A stretch of 64,000 nt of DNA from Klebsiella oxytoca. GTDB lineage: Bacteria; Pseudomonadota; Gammaproteobacteria; Enterobacterales; Enterobacteriaceae. This document shows positions 41,467 through 50,622 of this stretch, piece after piece (the first letter of the stretch is position 1; every line of letters begins with the position of its first letter). The notes beneath the pieces are model-generated. The model was not told the origin of the DNA, searched no databases, and saw only the letters and a program-made list of their open reading frames with translations. The position numbers and the translations under genes are program-made. The stretch is taken from contig NZ_CP046115.1 in the NCBI RefSeq assembly GCF_009707385.1, positions 2,480,001-2,544,000 of the forward strand, read 5' to 3'.

Positions 41467-43725
41467 TTACTGCTTCTTCTCGCCGAGCGTCGGCGTCTCA
41501 TCAAAAAAGTTCCACGGTTTTAACAGCGCGTGTGCCCACTCGGTCGGCATAATCGGCCACTCCTCGGCGCGCGCCACGTGGGTGGTGCCGGTGGTTATCC
41601 ATACCACGTTATCATGGTTGTCCAGCGATTCGTCATCTTTCGCGTACTGGCCAAGACCAGTGTCATGAACGGAACGGTTAGGGTACTTGCCCTCCGGGAA
41701 GCGCTCGGTCGGATGGTAGCGGGTCACCCACAGCTGCTTATCCATAAAGCTCAGACGATGGTAAATCCACTCATCAGGCGCGAATTTTGCCCCGGTGGCG
41801 ACCGGGTGCGTGCCGCCCGCGTAGGGGATAATCTGATACGACACCGGATTGCCCATACGGTTTTCTTTGGTGGTATTGCTCAGCAGGCGAATGGTGCCCG
41901 GGTCAAATTTCTGCGCCGCTTTCTGCTCGCTATCAATGGTGTACTGATTGATCTGCATGGTACTGGTGCGCGGGCCTCCGGCGGTATTCGGCTTCACTTC
42001 CGGATCCATGGCCACCAGCGTATTGTTCTCTCCGTCAACGTCCAGGTCGAGGCGGAAGTTGTAGATATGCTGGTGGGTAGTACCGACAATATTATGGTCG
42101 ATCAGCGTACCGTAACGGGTGTCCTCTTTGGCGCTCGGATCGTGCATGGTTTTCGCCTGCACGCCTTTTACCGCTTCGATGCCGGTGGCCCCGGCATCAA
42201 TGCCGATAGTGCCGTTTTCGTGGAATATCCAGTCAAAGATGTAGTCGTAGTTGCCGACGGTACTGATCCAGCGCACGACCAGTTCGCGGCGCTCGGTGCT
42301 GACGTTCGGTTTACCCAATTCCTGATGCTTGTACTCTGGCCCGGCGTAACGTTCGAAAACGGCGATAGCGTGTGGGATGGTGGTTGGCGTGCCGGTATAG
42401 TCGGCGATGGTTTGGTCCAGCAGCACCGCGTTAGACGGCGCGTCTTTACCGCGCACGATAGGCGAGGTCAGGGTACCCATGCCGTAGTCGCCGGAATCCA
42501 GATAAGCTTTGAAGTACCAGCCCACGTCCGGGTCACCATAGGGCACGATCATCCCGCCGAGCGATCCTTCGTACATCACCTGGCGTTTTTTACCATTGTC
42601 GTTCCAGGTCACGGTAGACAAAATTGGCCCGACGCGGGAGTTCAATCGCAGGTGGAAATCCCAGTTTTGCCAGTGGATCGTATCGCCGGTAATGGTGTAG
42701 TTTTTGCCTTCCGGCTCAATGATATCCAGCGGTTTAACTTTTGGCGCAATCCGATCGCGGCCGTCATAGGGGCGGGGCGCCATCGGTACCGGGATCGTTG
42801 GACCTTCTTCGATTTTGATAATCTTCTTCTGCTCAAGGTCGACTACCGCTACCAGATTTTCAATCGGGTGGGCCCAGTAGTTACCATCACCAACGTCGAG
42901 ATAGCTGACGACTTTCAACAGACGTGCATCCTGCCTGAGGCCATCTTTGCCGTCGAAATAGCCGACGGTCAGCGGCGTGGTGACCACTTTGCCAGGGTCA
43001 GTGATACCGCGTTTTTTCAACACTTCGCTAAATTCGTTGCTGGCGTTGATGATGTTCTGCACGCTGACGAAATCATCCAGCAGCACCATGCCGTGGGCGT
43101 CTTTTATCGGCATCCACGAGAGGACCTTCTTGTTCTGAAGATCCACCACGGCCTCAATAACGTGCTTGCCGTCGAGCATAATCACGTCGGCTGCGCGCGG
43201 GGTATTGACCGGCGTGCCGTTGAGGGCAAAATCCCAGACCGCTTTTTTTTCTGGCTCGCGCAGGGAGATTTCGCTAAAACGGGTATTGGGTTTGAAGTCC
43301 GCAGCGGCTTTGACGATGGTAACCGCTTCGCTGATTTCTGCCGCTGACAGTGAATTCAGCGGGTGGGGGCTTTTTTCCACCTGAAAGGTCTGGTCGAGAC
43401 CGGACTGAAACACGTCGTTGATAAAGGTATCAGAGACCCACGCTTTACCCTCTTTCATCACCACCGGCACCTGTAGTTCGAGGGTTTTACCATTGACGAT
43501 AGCGGTTTTCGCCTCCGGTTTTACCTTCACGTATGCGCCATCTTTGATCAGGGTGAACATCTGCGCGTAGTCATCCCACTGCACCTCCGCGCCAAATTCC
43601 TCCAGGGTCTTATCCATTGGCACCATATGCGCTTCACCGCCGTGGGCAAACGCGGGGCTATTCCAGGCACAAATCAGGGCGACAGCCAACGCCAGAGCCG
43701 TCTTACGGGGAAAAAGAATCGCCAT
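41467..43725 (-). CDS. tynA: TynA, periplasmic copper-containing primary-amine oxidase
   Basis: 752 residues; the E. coli enzyme has 757. A Sec signal peptide (ALALAVALICAWNSPAFA) is followed by the small N-terminal domain that caps the enzyme in E. coli. The catalytic domain has the N-Y-D-Y motif; its first tyrosine, Tyr493, is the one converted to topaquinone. Copper histidines are expected in THQHIYNFRLDLDVDGENN and later in the chain. It deaminates phenylethylamine and tyramine to aldehydes with release of hydrogen peroxide and ammonia; FeaB acts next. FeaR-like repeats lie about 100 bp upstream. Confidence 0.97.
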   Translation of the reverse strand: MAILFPRKTALALAVALICAWNSPAFAHGGEAHMVPMDKTLEEFGAEVQWDDYAQMFTLIKDGAYVKVKPEAKTAIVNGKTLELQVPVVMKEGKAWVSDTFINDVFQSGLDQTFQVEKSPHPLNSLSAAEISEAVTIVKAAADFKPNTRFSEISLREPEKKAVWDFALNGTPVNTPRAADVIMLDGKHVIEAVVDLQNKKVLSWMPIKDAHGMVLLDDFVSVQNIINASNEFSEVLKKRGITDPGKVVTTPLTVGYFDGKDGLRQDARLLKVVSYLDVGDGNYWAHPIENLVAVVDLEQKKIIKIEEGPTIPVPMAPRPYDGRDRIAPKVKPLDIIEPEGKNYTITGDTIHWQNWDFHLRLNSRVGPILSTVTWNDNGKKRQVMYEGSLGGMIVPYGDPDVGWYFKAYLDSGDYGMGTLTSPIVRGKDAPSNAVLLDQTIADYTGTPTTIPHAIAVFERYAGPEYKHQELGKPNVSTERRELVVRWISTVGNYDYIFDWIFHENGTIGIDAGATGIEAVKGVQAKTMHDPSAKEDTRYGTLIDHNIVGTTHQHIYNFRLDLDVDGENNTLVAMDPEVKPNTAGGPRTSTMQINQYTIDSEQKAAQKFDPGTIRLLSNTTKENRMGNPVSYQIIPYAGGTHPVATGAKFAPDEWIYHRLSFMDKQLWVTRYHPTERFPEGKYPNRSVHDTGLGQYAKDDESLDNHDNVVWITTGTTHVARAEEWPIMPTEWAHALLKPWNFFDETPTLGEKKQ

Positions 43726-43815
43726 TATGACCTCATCTTATTGTTGTGTTGTGCGGTGCCGCTGCGAAAGTCGGCCTGTGTATCGTTAACCTAACAGCGC
43801 TCCGGGCCGAGGCGT

Positions 43816-43852
43816 TTGCCTGCTTTTGCCAGGTTGTTTGTCAGTTTTGCCA
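43816..43852 (-). promoter_or_regulatory. Tandem FeaR-like sites upstream of tynA
   Basis: On the minus strand: TGGCA-aaactgac-AAA (43852-43837) fits TGNCA-N8-AAA exactly, and TGGCA-aaagcagg-CAA (43831-43816) fits with one mismatch. The starts are 21 bp apart, the same spacing as the pair before feaB. They lie 90-127 bp from the tynA start. Confidence 0.6.
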
Positions 43853-43862
43853 GTTACAAAAA

Positions 43863-43880
43863 ATGCCTCCGCAGAGGCAT
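43863..43880 (-). terminator. paaZ terminator
   Basis: ATGCCTC and GAGGCAT around CGCA; on the minus strand the stem is followed by TTTTTTG. It lies 66 bp beyond the paaZ stop and immediately upstream of the tynA control region. Confidence 0.8.
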
Positions 43881-43945
43881 AAAGATGAGGTAACCCGGCG
43901 TCGCTACGCTCGGCCAGGTTACAAAGAAGTGCGAATTCCCAATAT

Positions 43946-45991
43946 TTACTCCGTAAAATCTCCTTGCTGGCGGGCGACCAGCGTCAGGATGGAGTAGAGC
44001 GCGACCGCCTGCTGGTGCTGGTTAAAAATCTCTACCGCCCACTCGACGACGCCGGTCGCTTTCTCGTCGGCGCTACGCTGGCGTTTAATCGTTTTGCGTT
44101 TACAGGTCAGGCGTACCTGGATGGTATCCCCCGGCTTCACCGGCTCGATAAAGCGCAGGTTTTCCATGCCATAGTTGGCGATAACCGGGCCGACTCCGGC
44201 GTCCACAAACAGCCCGGCAGCGGCGGAAATCAGGAAGTAGCCGTGTACCACGCGTTCGCCGAAAATTGACTCGGCGGCGGCAATCTTATCCATATGGGCG
44301 TAAAAGTGATCGCCGCTCAGACAGGCGAAGTTGACGATATCCGCTTCGGTCAGCGTACGGCGAGGGGTCAGCAGGCTGTCGCCCGGCTGGATCTCTTCGA
44401 AATACTTACGGAAGGGGTGAATACGGTCTTCCACCACCTGCGCACCGCGTACCCACTGCTGGCCGATCGCGGCAAGCATCGTCGGGCTACCCTGAATTGC
44501 GGTGCGCTGCATATAGTGCTTCACCGCGCGCAGGCCGCCCAGCTCTTCGCCGCCGCCGGCGCGTCCCGGGCCGCCGTGTACCAGCTGCGGCAATGGGGAA
44601 CCGTGGCCGGTTGATTCTGCGGCGGATTCCTCGTTAAGCACCTGAATACGCCCGTGCGCGCGGGCGGCGCCGAGAATAAACTCACGCGCCAGTTCGCCGC
44701 TGGCGGTCACCAGAGTCCCCGCCAGACTACCTCCACCGGCCCGCGCCAGCGCCATGGCGTGTTCAGTATTCTGATAGGGCATCAGGGTCGCCACCGGGCC
44801 GAAGGCTTCAACGGCGTGTACCGCCGGGGTTTCATCCGGCTGTGGGCAGAACAGTAGCGTCGGCGGGAAGAACGCGCCGACGGCGCTGAGATCGGCCTTA
44901 CCGCCGAGCAGCACTTCACATCCGGCCGCGACCAGGAGATTCACTTTTTCCTGCACATCCTGACGCTGTTCCTGGTTAACCAGCGCACCCATTTTTACGC
45001 CTTCCTGCGCCGGGTCGCCTGCCACGACTTTTTGCAATCTGGCGATCAGCGCTTCGCTTACCGCGCTGACCTGCGCCTGCGGCACGATAATACGGCGGAT
45101 GGCGGTACATTTTTGCCCGGCTTTCGCCGTCATTTCACGTACCACTTCGCGAATGAACAGCGCGAATTCCGGCTGCTCAGGCGTAACGTCGTCACCGAGC
45201 ACGCAGCAGTTCAGAGAATCAGCTTCCATGGTGAAAGGAATAGACTTTGCGACCAGATTTGGATGTACGCGCAGCAGCTGCCCGGTATGCGCCGAGCCGG
45301 TAAAGGTCACCACGTCCTGACTATCGAGATGGTCAAGCAGATCCCCCGCGCCGCCGCAAATCAGGCTGATTGCGCCCTCCGGCGCCAGCCCGCTGTCGAC
45401 AATCATTTTAACCATCGCCTGAGTTAGCTGCGCGGTGGCGGTGGCCGGTTTGACGATCGCCGGCATGCCGGCAAGCCAGGTTGGCGCCAGTTTTTCTAAC
45501 ATGCCCCAGCAGGGAAAGTTAAAAGCGTTGATGTGTACCGCCACGCCGGATTTCGACGTCAGAACGTGGCGGGCGGCGAAGCCTCCCTGTTTTGACAGCG
45601 GAATCAGTTCATCCTCCGGCCACAGAGTATCGTCCGGTAGCTCGCGGCTACCGAGCCCAGCGTAGGTGAACAGGGTGCCAATACCCCCTTCGATATCCAC
45701 CCAGCTATCGCTGCGGGTGGCGCCGGTTTCGGCGGAGATGGCGTACAGCGCCGCCTTCTGTTCCAGCAGATGTCTGGCGACCGCTTTGAGCATCGCGCTG
45801 CGCTCAATAAAGGTCATCGCCTGTAGCGCTTTGCCGCCGCGCTCAATGGCGAAGCGCCGCGCCTGCGCCATATCCAGACCTTCGCTGGTAACTTCCCACA
45901 GCGCTTCGCCGCTGATGGCGTGGTGGATCGTGCGGGCGTGGCCCCGGCCGTTTTGCCACGTGCCGGACAAATAGCTGGCTAACTGCTGCAT
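43946..45991 (-). CDS. paaZ: PaaZ, oxepin-CoA hydrolase / semialdehyde dehydrogenase
   Basis: 681 residues, a bifunctional fusion. The N-terminal aldehyde dehydrogenase (about 1-520) has [34 protein letters not shown] and the catalytic-cysteine [13 protein letters not shown]. The C-terminal MaoC-like hydratase (about 540-681) has [20 protein letters not shown] with the catalytic Asp and His, then [17 protein letters not shown]. The hydratase opens the oxepin-CoA ring and the dehydrogenase oxidises the resulting aldehyde to 3-oxo-5,6-didehydrosuberyl-CoA. It is divergent from paaA with 285 bp between. Confidence 0.97.
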   Translation of the reverse strand: MQQLASYLSGTWQNGRGHARTIHHAISGEALWEVTSEGLDMAQARRFAIERGGKALQAMTFIERSAMLKAVARHLLEQKAALYAISAETGATRSDSWVDIEGGIGTLFTYAGLGSRELPDDTLWPEDELIPLSKQGGFAARHVLTSKSGVAVHINAFNFPCWGMLEKLAPTWLAGMPAIVKPATATAQLTQAMVKMIVDSGLAPEGAISLICGGAGDLLDHLDSQDVVTFTGSAHTGQLLRVHPNLVAKSIPFTMEADSLNCCVLGDDVTPEQPEFALFIREVVREMTAKAGQKCTAIRRIIVPQAQVSAVSEALIARLQKVVAGDPAQEGVKMGALVNQEQRQDVQEKVNLLVAAGCEVLLGGKADLSAVGAFFPPTLLFCPQPDETPAVHAVEAFGPVATLMPYQNTEHAMALARAGGGSLAGTLVTASGELAREFILGAARAHGRIQVLNEESAAESTGHGSPLPQLVHGGPGRAGGGEELGGLRAVKHYMQRTAIQGSPTMLAAIGQQWVRGAQVVEDRIHPFRKYFEEIQPGDSLLTPRRTLTEADIVNFACLSGDHFYAHMDKIAAAESIFGERVVHGYFLISAAAGLFVDAGVGPVIANYGMENLRFIEPVKPGDTIQVRLTCKRKTIKRQRSADEKATGVVEWAVEIFNQHQQAVALYSILTLVARQQGDFTE

Positions 45992-46036
45992 GGTTAATCT
46001 CCAGATATGTTACGTGAAATATCTATAAATAGTTCT

Positions 46037-46051
46037 TTCGTGAATCATAAA
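46037..46051 (-). promoter_or_regulatory. PaaX-like operator before paaZ
   Basis: Minus strand TTTATGATTCACGAA fits the reported E. coli PaaX motif WWTRTGATTCGCGWT at 13 of 15 positions. It lies 46 bp from the paaZ start codon. Confidence 0.6.
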
Positions 46052-46146
46052 AATCAAGCTCACATTTAATAATTTATTAACAATGTGATCGGTGGTGTTC
46101 TGGGTTTTTTAGCTAACATGCTGTATTTAATCTGTTTTACAAAAGC

Positions 46147-46168
46147 TTTTGCGGCTGCTATCACAAAA
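46147..46168. promoter_or_regulatory. Possible CRP site before paaA
   Basis: TTTTGCGGCTGCTATCACAAAA has one good CRP half (TCACA) with the right spacing but a poor left half. CRP and IHF are needed for the paaA promoter in E. coli, so the position is plausible. Confidence 0.35.
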
Positions 46169-46220
46169 AACACAAACAAAATTTGTGGTTTTATTTAACC
46201 TGAATGTAACTTTTATAAAA

Positions 46221-46235
46221 AAAGTGATTCGAAAA
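46221..46235 (+). promoter_or_regulatory. PaaX-like operator before paaA
   Basis: AAAGTGATTCGAAAA keeps the core RTGATTCG of the PaaX motif but differs in the 3' flank. It lies 42 bp upstream of the paaA GTG. Confidence 0.55.
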
Positions 46236-46276
46236 ATATTTTTAATCGAGTTTATTGGAATCATAAAGGTGATGAC

Positions 46277-47206
46277 GTGACAGAAGAACAACGTTTTGAC
46301 CAGCGCATTGCGCAGGAGACGGCCATCGAACCGCAGGACTGGATGCCGGAAGCCTATCGCCAAACGCTGATCCGTCAGATTGGCCAGCACGCACACTCGG
46401 AAGTTGTCGGCATGCTGCCGGAAGGCAACTGGATCACCCGCGCGCCAACCCTGCGCCGCAAAGCGATTCTGCTGGCGAAAGTGCAGGATGAAGCCGGACA
46501 CGGACTGTATCTCTATAGCGCGGCGGAAACCCTCGGCTGCGCCCGCGAAGACCTGTATCAGAAACTGCTCGACGGCAAGATGAAGTACTCCTCCATTTTT
46601 AACTACCCCACGCTCAGCTGGGCGGATATTGGCGTGATCGGCTGGCTGGTGGACGGCGCGGCCATCGTCAATCAGGTCGCGCTATGCCGGACATCCTACG
46701 GTCCGTACGCCCGGGCGATGGTTAAGATCTGCAAAGAAGAGAGCTTTCATCAGCGTCAGGGGTTTGAAGCCTGTATGGCGCTGGCGCAGGGCTCCGAGGC
46801 GCAGCGGCAGATGCTGCAGGACGCCATCAACCGTTTCTGGTGGCCGGCGCTGATGATGTTCGGGCCAAACGACGATAACTCGCCAAACAGCGCCCGCAGC
46901 ATGGCGTGGAAAATCAAACTCCACTCTAACGACGAGCTACGCCAGCGTTTCGTCGATAACACCATTCCGCAGGTAGAGATCCTCGGGATGACCGTACCGG
47001 ACCCGGATTTGCAGCTGGATGAGGCGACTGGCCACTACCGCTTTGGCGCTATCGACTGGCAGGAATTTAACGAGGTTATCGTCGGACGAGGCATCTGTAA
47101 CCACGAACGCCTTGGCGACAAGCGCAAGGCATGGGAAGAGGGCGAATGGGTGCGGGAAGCCGCGCTGGCACATGCGCAAAAACAACAGGCCCGCGACGCC
47201 GCGTAA
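46277..47206 (+). CDS. paaA: PaaA, oxygenase subunit of phenylacetyl-CoA epoxidase
   Basis: 309 residues; initiates with GTG behind AAAGGTGATGAC (the nearby ATG at 46271 hits a stop after two codons). It is the catalytic diiron subunit of the PaaABCE multicomponent monooxygenase. Diiron ligands lie in [17 protein letters not shown] and [16 protein letters not shown] (E-x2-H pairs). With PaaC it forms the core that epoxidises the aromatic ring of phenylacetyl-CoA. First gene of the paaABCDEFGHIJK operon. Confidence 0.97.
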   Translation: MTEEQRFDQRIAQETAIEPQDWMPEAYRQTLIRQIGQHAHSEVVGMLPEGNWITRAPTLRRKAILLAKVQDEAGHGLYLYSAAETLGCAREDLYQKLLDGKMKYSSIFNYPTLSWADIGVIGWLVDGAAIVNQVALCRTSYGPYARAMVKICKEESFHQRQGFEACMALAQGSEAQRQMLQDAINRFWWPALMMFGPNDDNSPNSARSMAWKIKLHSNDELRQRFVDNTIPQVEILGMTVPDPDLQLDEATGHYRFGAIDWQEFNEVIVGRGICNHERLGDKRKAWEEGEWVREAALAHAQKQQARDAA

Positions 47207-47217
47207 GGAGAATAAAG

Positions 47218-47505
47218 ATGAGCAAAACCTACTGGCCGTTATATGAAGTGTTCGTTCGTAGCAAACAGGGACTTTCGCACCGCCATGTCGGTAGCCTGCA
47301 CGCCGCCGATGATCGGATGGCGCTGGAGAATGCCCGCGACGCCTATACCCGCCGCAGCGAAGGCTGCTCGATTTGGGTGGTGAAGGCCAGCGAGATTGTT
47401 GCCTCGCAGCCCGAAGAGCGCGGCGAGTTTTTTGACCCGGCGGAGAGCAAAGTCTATCGCCACCCGACCTTCTACACCGTGCCTGACGGCATGGAACATA
47501 TGTGA
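47218..47505 (+). CDS. paaB: PaaB, structural subunit of phenylacetyl-CoA epoxidase
   Basis: 95 residues from MSKTYWPLYEVFVRSKQGLS, with AAGGAG ten bases upstream. Small subunit that bridges PaaAC heterodimers into the hexamer. Conserved HRHVGSLHAADDRMALENAR and EGCSIWVVKASEI. It follows paaA by 11 bases. Confidence 0.96.
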   Translation: MSKTYWPLYEVFVRSKQGLSHRHVGSLHAADDRMALENARDAYTRRSEGCSIWVVKASEIVASQPEERGEFFDPAESKVYRHPTFYTVPDGMEHM

Positions 47506-47512
47506 GGCGGCA

Positions 47513-48268
47513 ATGAACAACAACAATCCGGTTGTAGCTTATGCCCTGCGCCTTGGCGATAACGGCCTGGTGCTGGCTCAGCGATTAGGCGAATGGTGCG
47601 GTCACGCGCCGGAGCTGGAAATCGATCTGGCGCTGGCCAATATCGGTCTCGATCTACTGGGACAGGCGCGCAACTTCCTCAGCTACGCCGCGGAACTTAA
47701 CGGCAGCGGCGATGAAGACACCCTGGCCTTTGGCCGCGACGAGCGGCAGTTTAGCAACCTGCTGCTGGCGGAGCAGCCAAACGGCAATTTTGCCGACACT
47801 ATCGCGCGCCATTTTTTTCTCGATGTCTGGCATGTCGCGCTGTTCAGTCGCCTGGTCAACAGCCGCGATACGCAGCTTGCCGCCATCGCCGCCAAGTCGT
47901 TAAAAGAGGCGCGCTATCACCTGCGTTTCAGCCGCGGCTGGCTGGAACGTTTGGGCAACGGCACGGCGCTTTCGGCGCAGAGAATGCAAAACGCTGTTGA
48001 GAACCTGTGGCGCTTTACCGGCGAGCTGTTCCTCGCCGATGAGCTGGAGATTGAGCTGAGCGCGCAGGGTATCGCCGTCGATCCGCGCGATATTCAGGCT
48101 GAATGGCAGAACGCGGTACATACGGCGCTGCTTGATGCAGGTCTGCGGATCCCACGGGAAGCGGCCTTCCGCAGCGGCGGTAAACAGGGGCTGCACAGCG
48201 AGCATCTCGGGCCGTTGCTGGCGGAGATGCAGTATATACAGCGCTCGTACCCCGGTCAGCAGTGGTAG
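47513..48268 (+). CDS. paaC: PaaC, structural subunit of phenylacetyl-CoA epoxidase
   Basis: 251 residues from MNNNNPVVAYALRLGDNGLV, with GAGGCGG before the ATG. A helical ferritin-like protein related to PaaA that stabilises it; the iron ligands are degenerate in this subunit in characterised systems. Landmarks: LANIGLDLLGQARNFLSYAA, FFLDVWHVALFSRLVNSRDT and SLKEARYHLRFSRGWLERLG. It starts seven bases after paaB. Confidence 0.96.
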   Translation: MNNNNPVVAYALRLGDNGLVLAQRLGEWCGHAPELEIDLALANIGLDLLGQARNFLSYAAELNGSGDEDTLAFGRDERQFSNLLLAEQPNGNFADTIARHFFLDVWHVALFSRLVNSRDTQLAAIAAKSLKEARYHLRFSRGWLERLGNGTALSAQRMQNAVENLWRFTGELFLADELEIELSAQGIAVDPRDIQAEWQNAVHTALLDAGLRIPREAAFRSGGKQGLHSEHLGPLLAEMQYIQRSYPGQQW

Positions 48269-48280
48269 CAGGAGGTGGAT

Positions 48281-48778
48281 ATGCAACGTCTGGCTGATAT
48301 CGCTCCCGCGGAGATCCACGCCGTGTGGAACTTATTAAGCGCTATTCCCGACCCGGAAGTGCCGGTACTGACGATTACCGATCTGGGCATGGTACGCAGC
48401 GTGGAGCGCCGCGGCGATGGTTGGGTCATTGGCTTTACGCCGACCTACTCCGGCTGTCCGGCTACCGAACATCTGCTGGGAGAGATCCGCGCGACGATGG
48501 CCGGGAATGGCTATACGCCGGTGCATATCGTGCTGCAGCTTGATCCGCCGTGGACCACCGACTGGATGGGGCCGGAGGCGCGCGAACGTCTGCGCCAGTA
48601 CGGTATCAGCCCGCCGCAGGGCCATGCCTGCCATGCGCAGCTGCCGGAGGGCGTGGTTTGCCCGCGCTGCGGTAGCCACCACACCTCGCTGATTAGCGAA
48701 TTCGGTTCCACGGCCTGTAAAGCGCTGTATCGCTGCGACAGCTGCCGGGAACCCTTTGATTACTTTAAATGTATTTGA
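48281..48778 (+). CDS. paaD: PaaD, Fe-S assembly factor for the epoxidase
   Basis: 165 residues; the AGGAGGT four bases before the ATG at 48281 supports that start over GTG 48275. N-terminal MIP18/DUF59 domain (IPDPEVPVLTITDLGMVRSV, YSGCPATEHLLGEIRATM) and a C-terminal zinc-ribbon-like part with four cysteines (VCPRCGSHHTSLISE, then YRCDSCREPFDYF). It is thought to help build the Fe-S cluster of PaaE. Its stop precedes paaE by seven bases. Confidence 0.95.
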   Translation: MQRLADIAPAEIHAVWNLLSAIPDPEVPVLTITDLGMVRSVERRGDGWVIGFTPTYSGCPATEHLLGEIRATMAGNGYTPVHIVLQLDPPWTTDWMGPEARERLRQYGISPPQGHACHAQLPEGVVCPRCGSHHTSLISEFGSTACKALYRCDSCREPFDYFKCI

Positions 48779-48785
48779 GGTTGCG

Positions 48786-49856
48786 ATGACGACATTTCAT
48801 TCGCTTACCGTGGCGAAAGTGGAGCCGGAAACCCGCGATGCGGTCACCATCACCTTTGCCATTCCCGACGCCTTGCGTAACGAATACGCCTTCCGTCCGG
48901 GCCAGCATTTGACGCTGAAAACCCAGCTTGGCGGGGAAGAATTGCGTCGCTGCTACTCCATTTGCCGCAGCCGTACGCCGGGCGAAATCAGCGTGGCGGT
49001 AAAAGCCATCGACGGCGGACGTTTCTCACGCTATGCCCAGAGCGACATTCAGCAAGGAATGGCGCTGGAGGTGATGGTGCCGCAGGGCCACTTTGGCTAT
49101 CAGCCGCAGGCCGGTCGTTGCGCTGACTACCTGGCGATTGCCGCTGGTTCCGGCATCACGCCGATGATGGCAATCATCGACGCGACGCTCGCCACCGAAA
49201 CCGACAGCCGCTTCACCCTGATTTACGGCAACCGCAGCAGCCACAGCATGATGTTCCGCCAGGCGTTGGCTGATCTGAAAGACCGCTATCCGCAGCGTCT
49301 GCAGGTGGTGCATCTGTTCAGCCAGGAGTCGATGGACAGCGAGCTACTGCAGGGGCGTATCGATGGTGACAAGCTGCGCAAACTGGCTGACCATCTGCTG
49401 GATTTCAGCCGCTTTGAACATGCCTTTATCTGCGGCCCGGCGGCGATGATGGATGAAGCGGAAACCGCCCTGCGCGAGCTGGGCGTCCCGGAGAAAGCCA
49501 TACATCTGGAACGTTTTAATACCCCGGGGAGCAGCGTCAAGCGCGCGGCTGGCGTACAGGCGGAGGGGCGCTCGGTGACGATTCGCCAGGACGGCCGCGA
49601 CAGAACCATTGCGCTGAGCGCGGAGGATGACAGCATTCTTGACGCCGCGCTGCGCCAGGGCGCGGATCTGCCGTTTGCCTGCAAAGGCGGAGTCTGCGCC
49701 ACCTGTAAATGCAAAGTACTGCGCGGCGAAGTGGCGATGGCCGCCAACTACAGCCTCGAAGCCGACGAAGTGGCGGCGGGCTACGTGCTGAGCTGTCAGT
49801 CTCTTCCCACCAGCGACGATGTGGTTGTCGACTTCGACGCGCGGGGGATGGCATGA
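48786..49856 (+). CDS. paaE: PaaE, reductase subunit of phenylacetyl-CoA epoxidase
   Basis: 356 residues from MTTFHSLTVAKVEPETRDAV. Ferredoxin-NADP-reductase-like N-terminal part: FAD-binding RRCYSICRSRTPGEISVAVK, NADPH-binding AIAAGSGITPMMAIID and AFICGPAAMMDEAE. The C-terminal plant-type [2Fe-2S] domain has CKGGVCATCKCKVLRGEVAM and a distal cysteine in VLSCQS. It passes electrons from NADPH to the diiron centre of PaaA. The stop overlaps the paaF start by four bases (ATGA). Confidence 0.97.
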   Translation: MTTFHSLTVAKVEPETRDAVTITFAIPDALRNEYAFRPGQHLTLKTQLGGEELRRCYSICRSRTPGEISVAVKAIDGGRFSRYAQSDIQQGMALEVMVPQGHFGYQPQAGRCADYLAIAAGSGITPMMAIIDATLATETDSRFTLIYGNRSSHSMMFRQALADLKDRYPQRLQVVHLFSQESMDSELLQGRIDGDKLRKLADHLLDFSRFEHAFICGPAAMMDEAETALRELGVPEKAIHLERFNTPGSSVKRAAGVQAEGRSVTIRQDGRDRTIALSAEDDSILDAALRQGADLPFACKGGVCATCKCKVLRGEVAMAANYSLEADEVAAGYVLSCQSLPTSDDVVVDFDARGMA

Positions 49857-50620
49857 GTGAACTGTTAATTGCTCGCCATGAGCGGGTACTGCAGCTGACG
49901 CTGCATCGCCCGCAGGCGCGCAATGCGCTCAATAACGCGCTGCTGACGCAAATTGCCGACGTACTCGACGCGGCGGCGCTGGATCCGGCGGTCAGCGTCT
50001 GCGTCATCAGCGGTAACGAACGCTTCTTTGCCGCGGGGGCTGACCTGAACGAAATGGCGGAAAAAGATCTGCTCGCCACTCTCGATGATATTCGCCCGCG
50101 GCTGTGGGCGCGCATCGACGCTTTCAGCAAACCGCTGATCGCCTCGGTGAACGGTTATGCTCTCGGCGCCGGGTGCGAGCTGGCGCTGCTCTGCGACCTG
50201 ATAGTGGCCGGTGATAACGCCCGCTTTGGTCTGCCGGAAATCACCCTCGGCATTATGCCGGGCGCCGGCGGCACCCAGCGCCTGATTCGCAGCGTGGGTA
50301 AGGCGCTGACCAGCCGGATGGTCCTGAGCGGCGAAAGCATTGATGCCCAACGGGCGCTGCGGGCCGGGCTGGTGAGCGAGGTTCATCCGCCTGCGCTCAC
50401 CGATGAATACGCGCTCGGCCTTGCCGCCACCGTTGCCCGTCATTCGCCGCTGGCGCTGCGCGCGGCTAAACAGTCTTTACGCCTGTCGCAGGAGGTGAGC
50501 CTGCAGGCCGGGCTTCAGCAGGAGCGCCAGCTCTTTACCTTACTTAGCGCGACCGAAGACCGTCGCGAAGGCATCGACGCCTTTTTACATAAACGTACCC
50601 CGGAATTTAAAGGACGCTAA
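49853..50620 (+). CDS. paaF: PaaF, 2,3-dehydroadipyl-CoA hydratase
   Basis: 255 residues, enoyl-CoA hydratase (crotonase) fold. Oxyanion-hole motifs are ISGNERFFAAGADLNEMAEK and VNGYALGAGCELALLCDL; the second catalytic glutamate lies in LPEITLGIMPGAGGTQRLIR. It hydrates 2,3-dehydroadipyl-CoA to 3-hydroxyadipyl-CoA. Translationally coupled to paaE by an ATGA overlap and two bases from paaG. Confidence 0.96.
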   Translation: MSELLIARHERVLQLTLHRPQARNALNNALLTQIADVLDAAALDPAVSVCVISGNERFFAAGADLNEMAEKDLLATLDDIRPRLWARIDAFSKPLIASVNGYALGAGCELALLCDLIVAGDNARFGLPEITLGIMPGAGGTQRLIRSVGKALTSRMVLSGESIDAQRALRAGLVSEVHPPALTDEYALGLAATVARHSPLALRAAKQSLRLSQEVSLQAGLQQERQLFTLLSATEDRREGIDAFLHKRTPEFKGR

Positions 50621-50622
50621 TC

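Noticed and set aside
41530..43347. 605-codon open frame antisense to tynA
   Set aside because: It lies entirely opposite a certain gene, has no family features, and long antisense frames are common opposite GC-rich codons.
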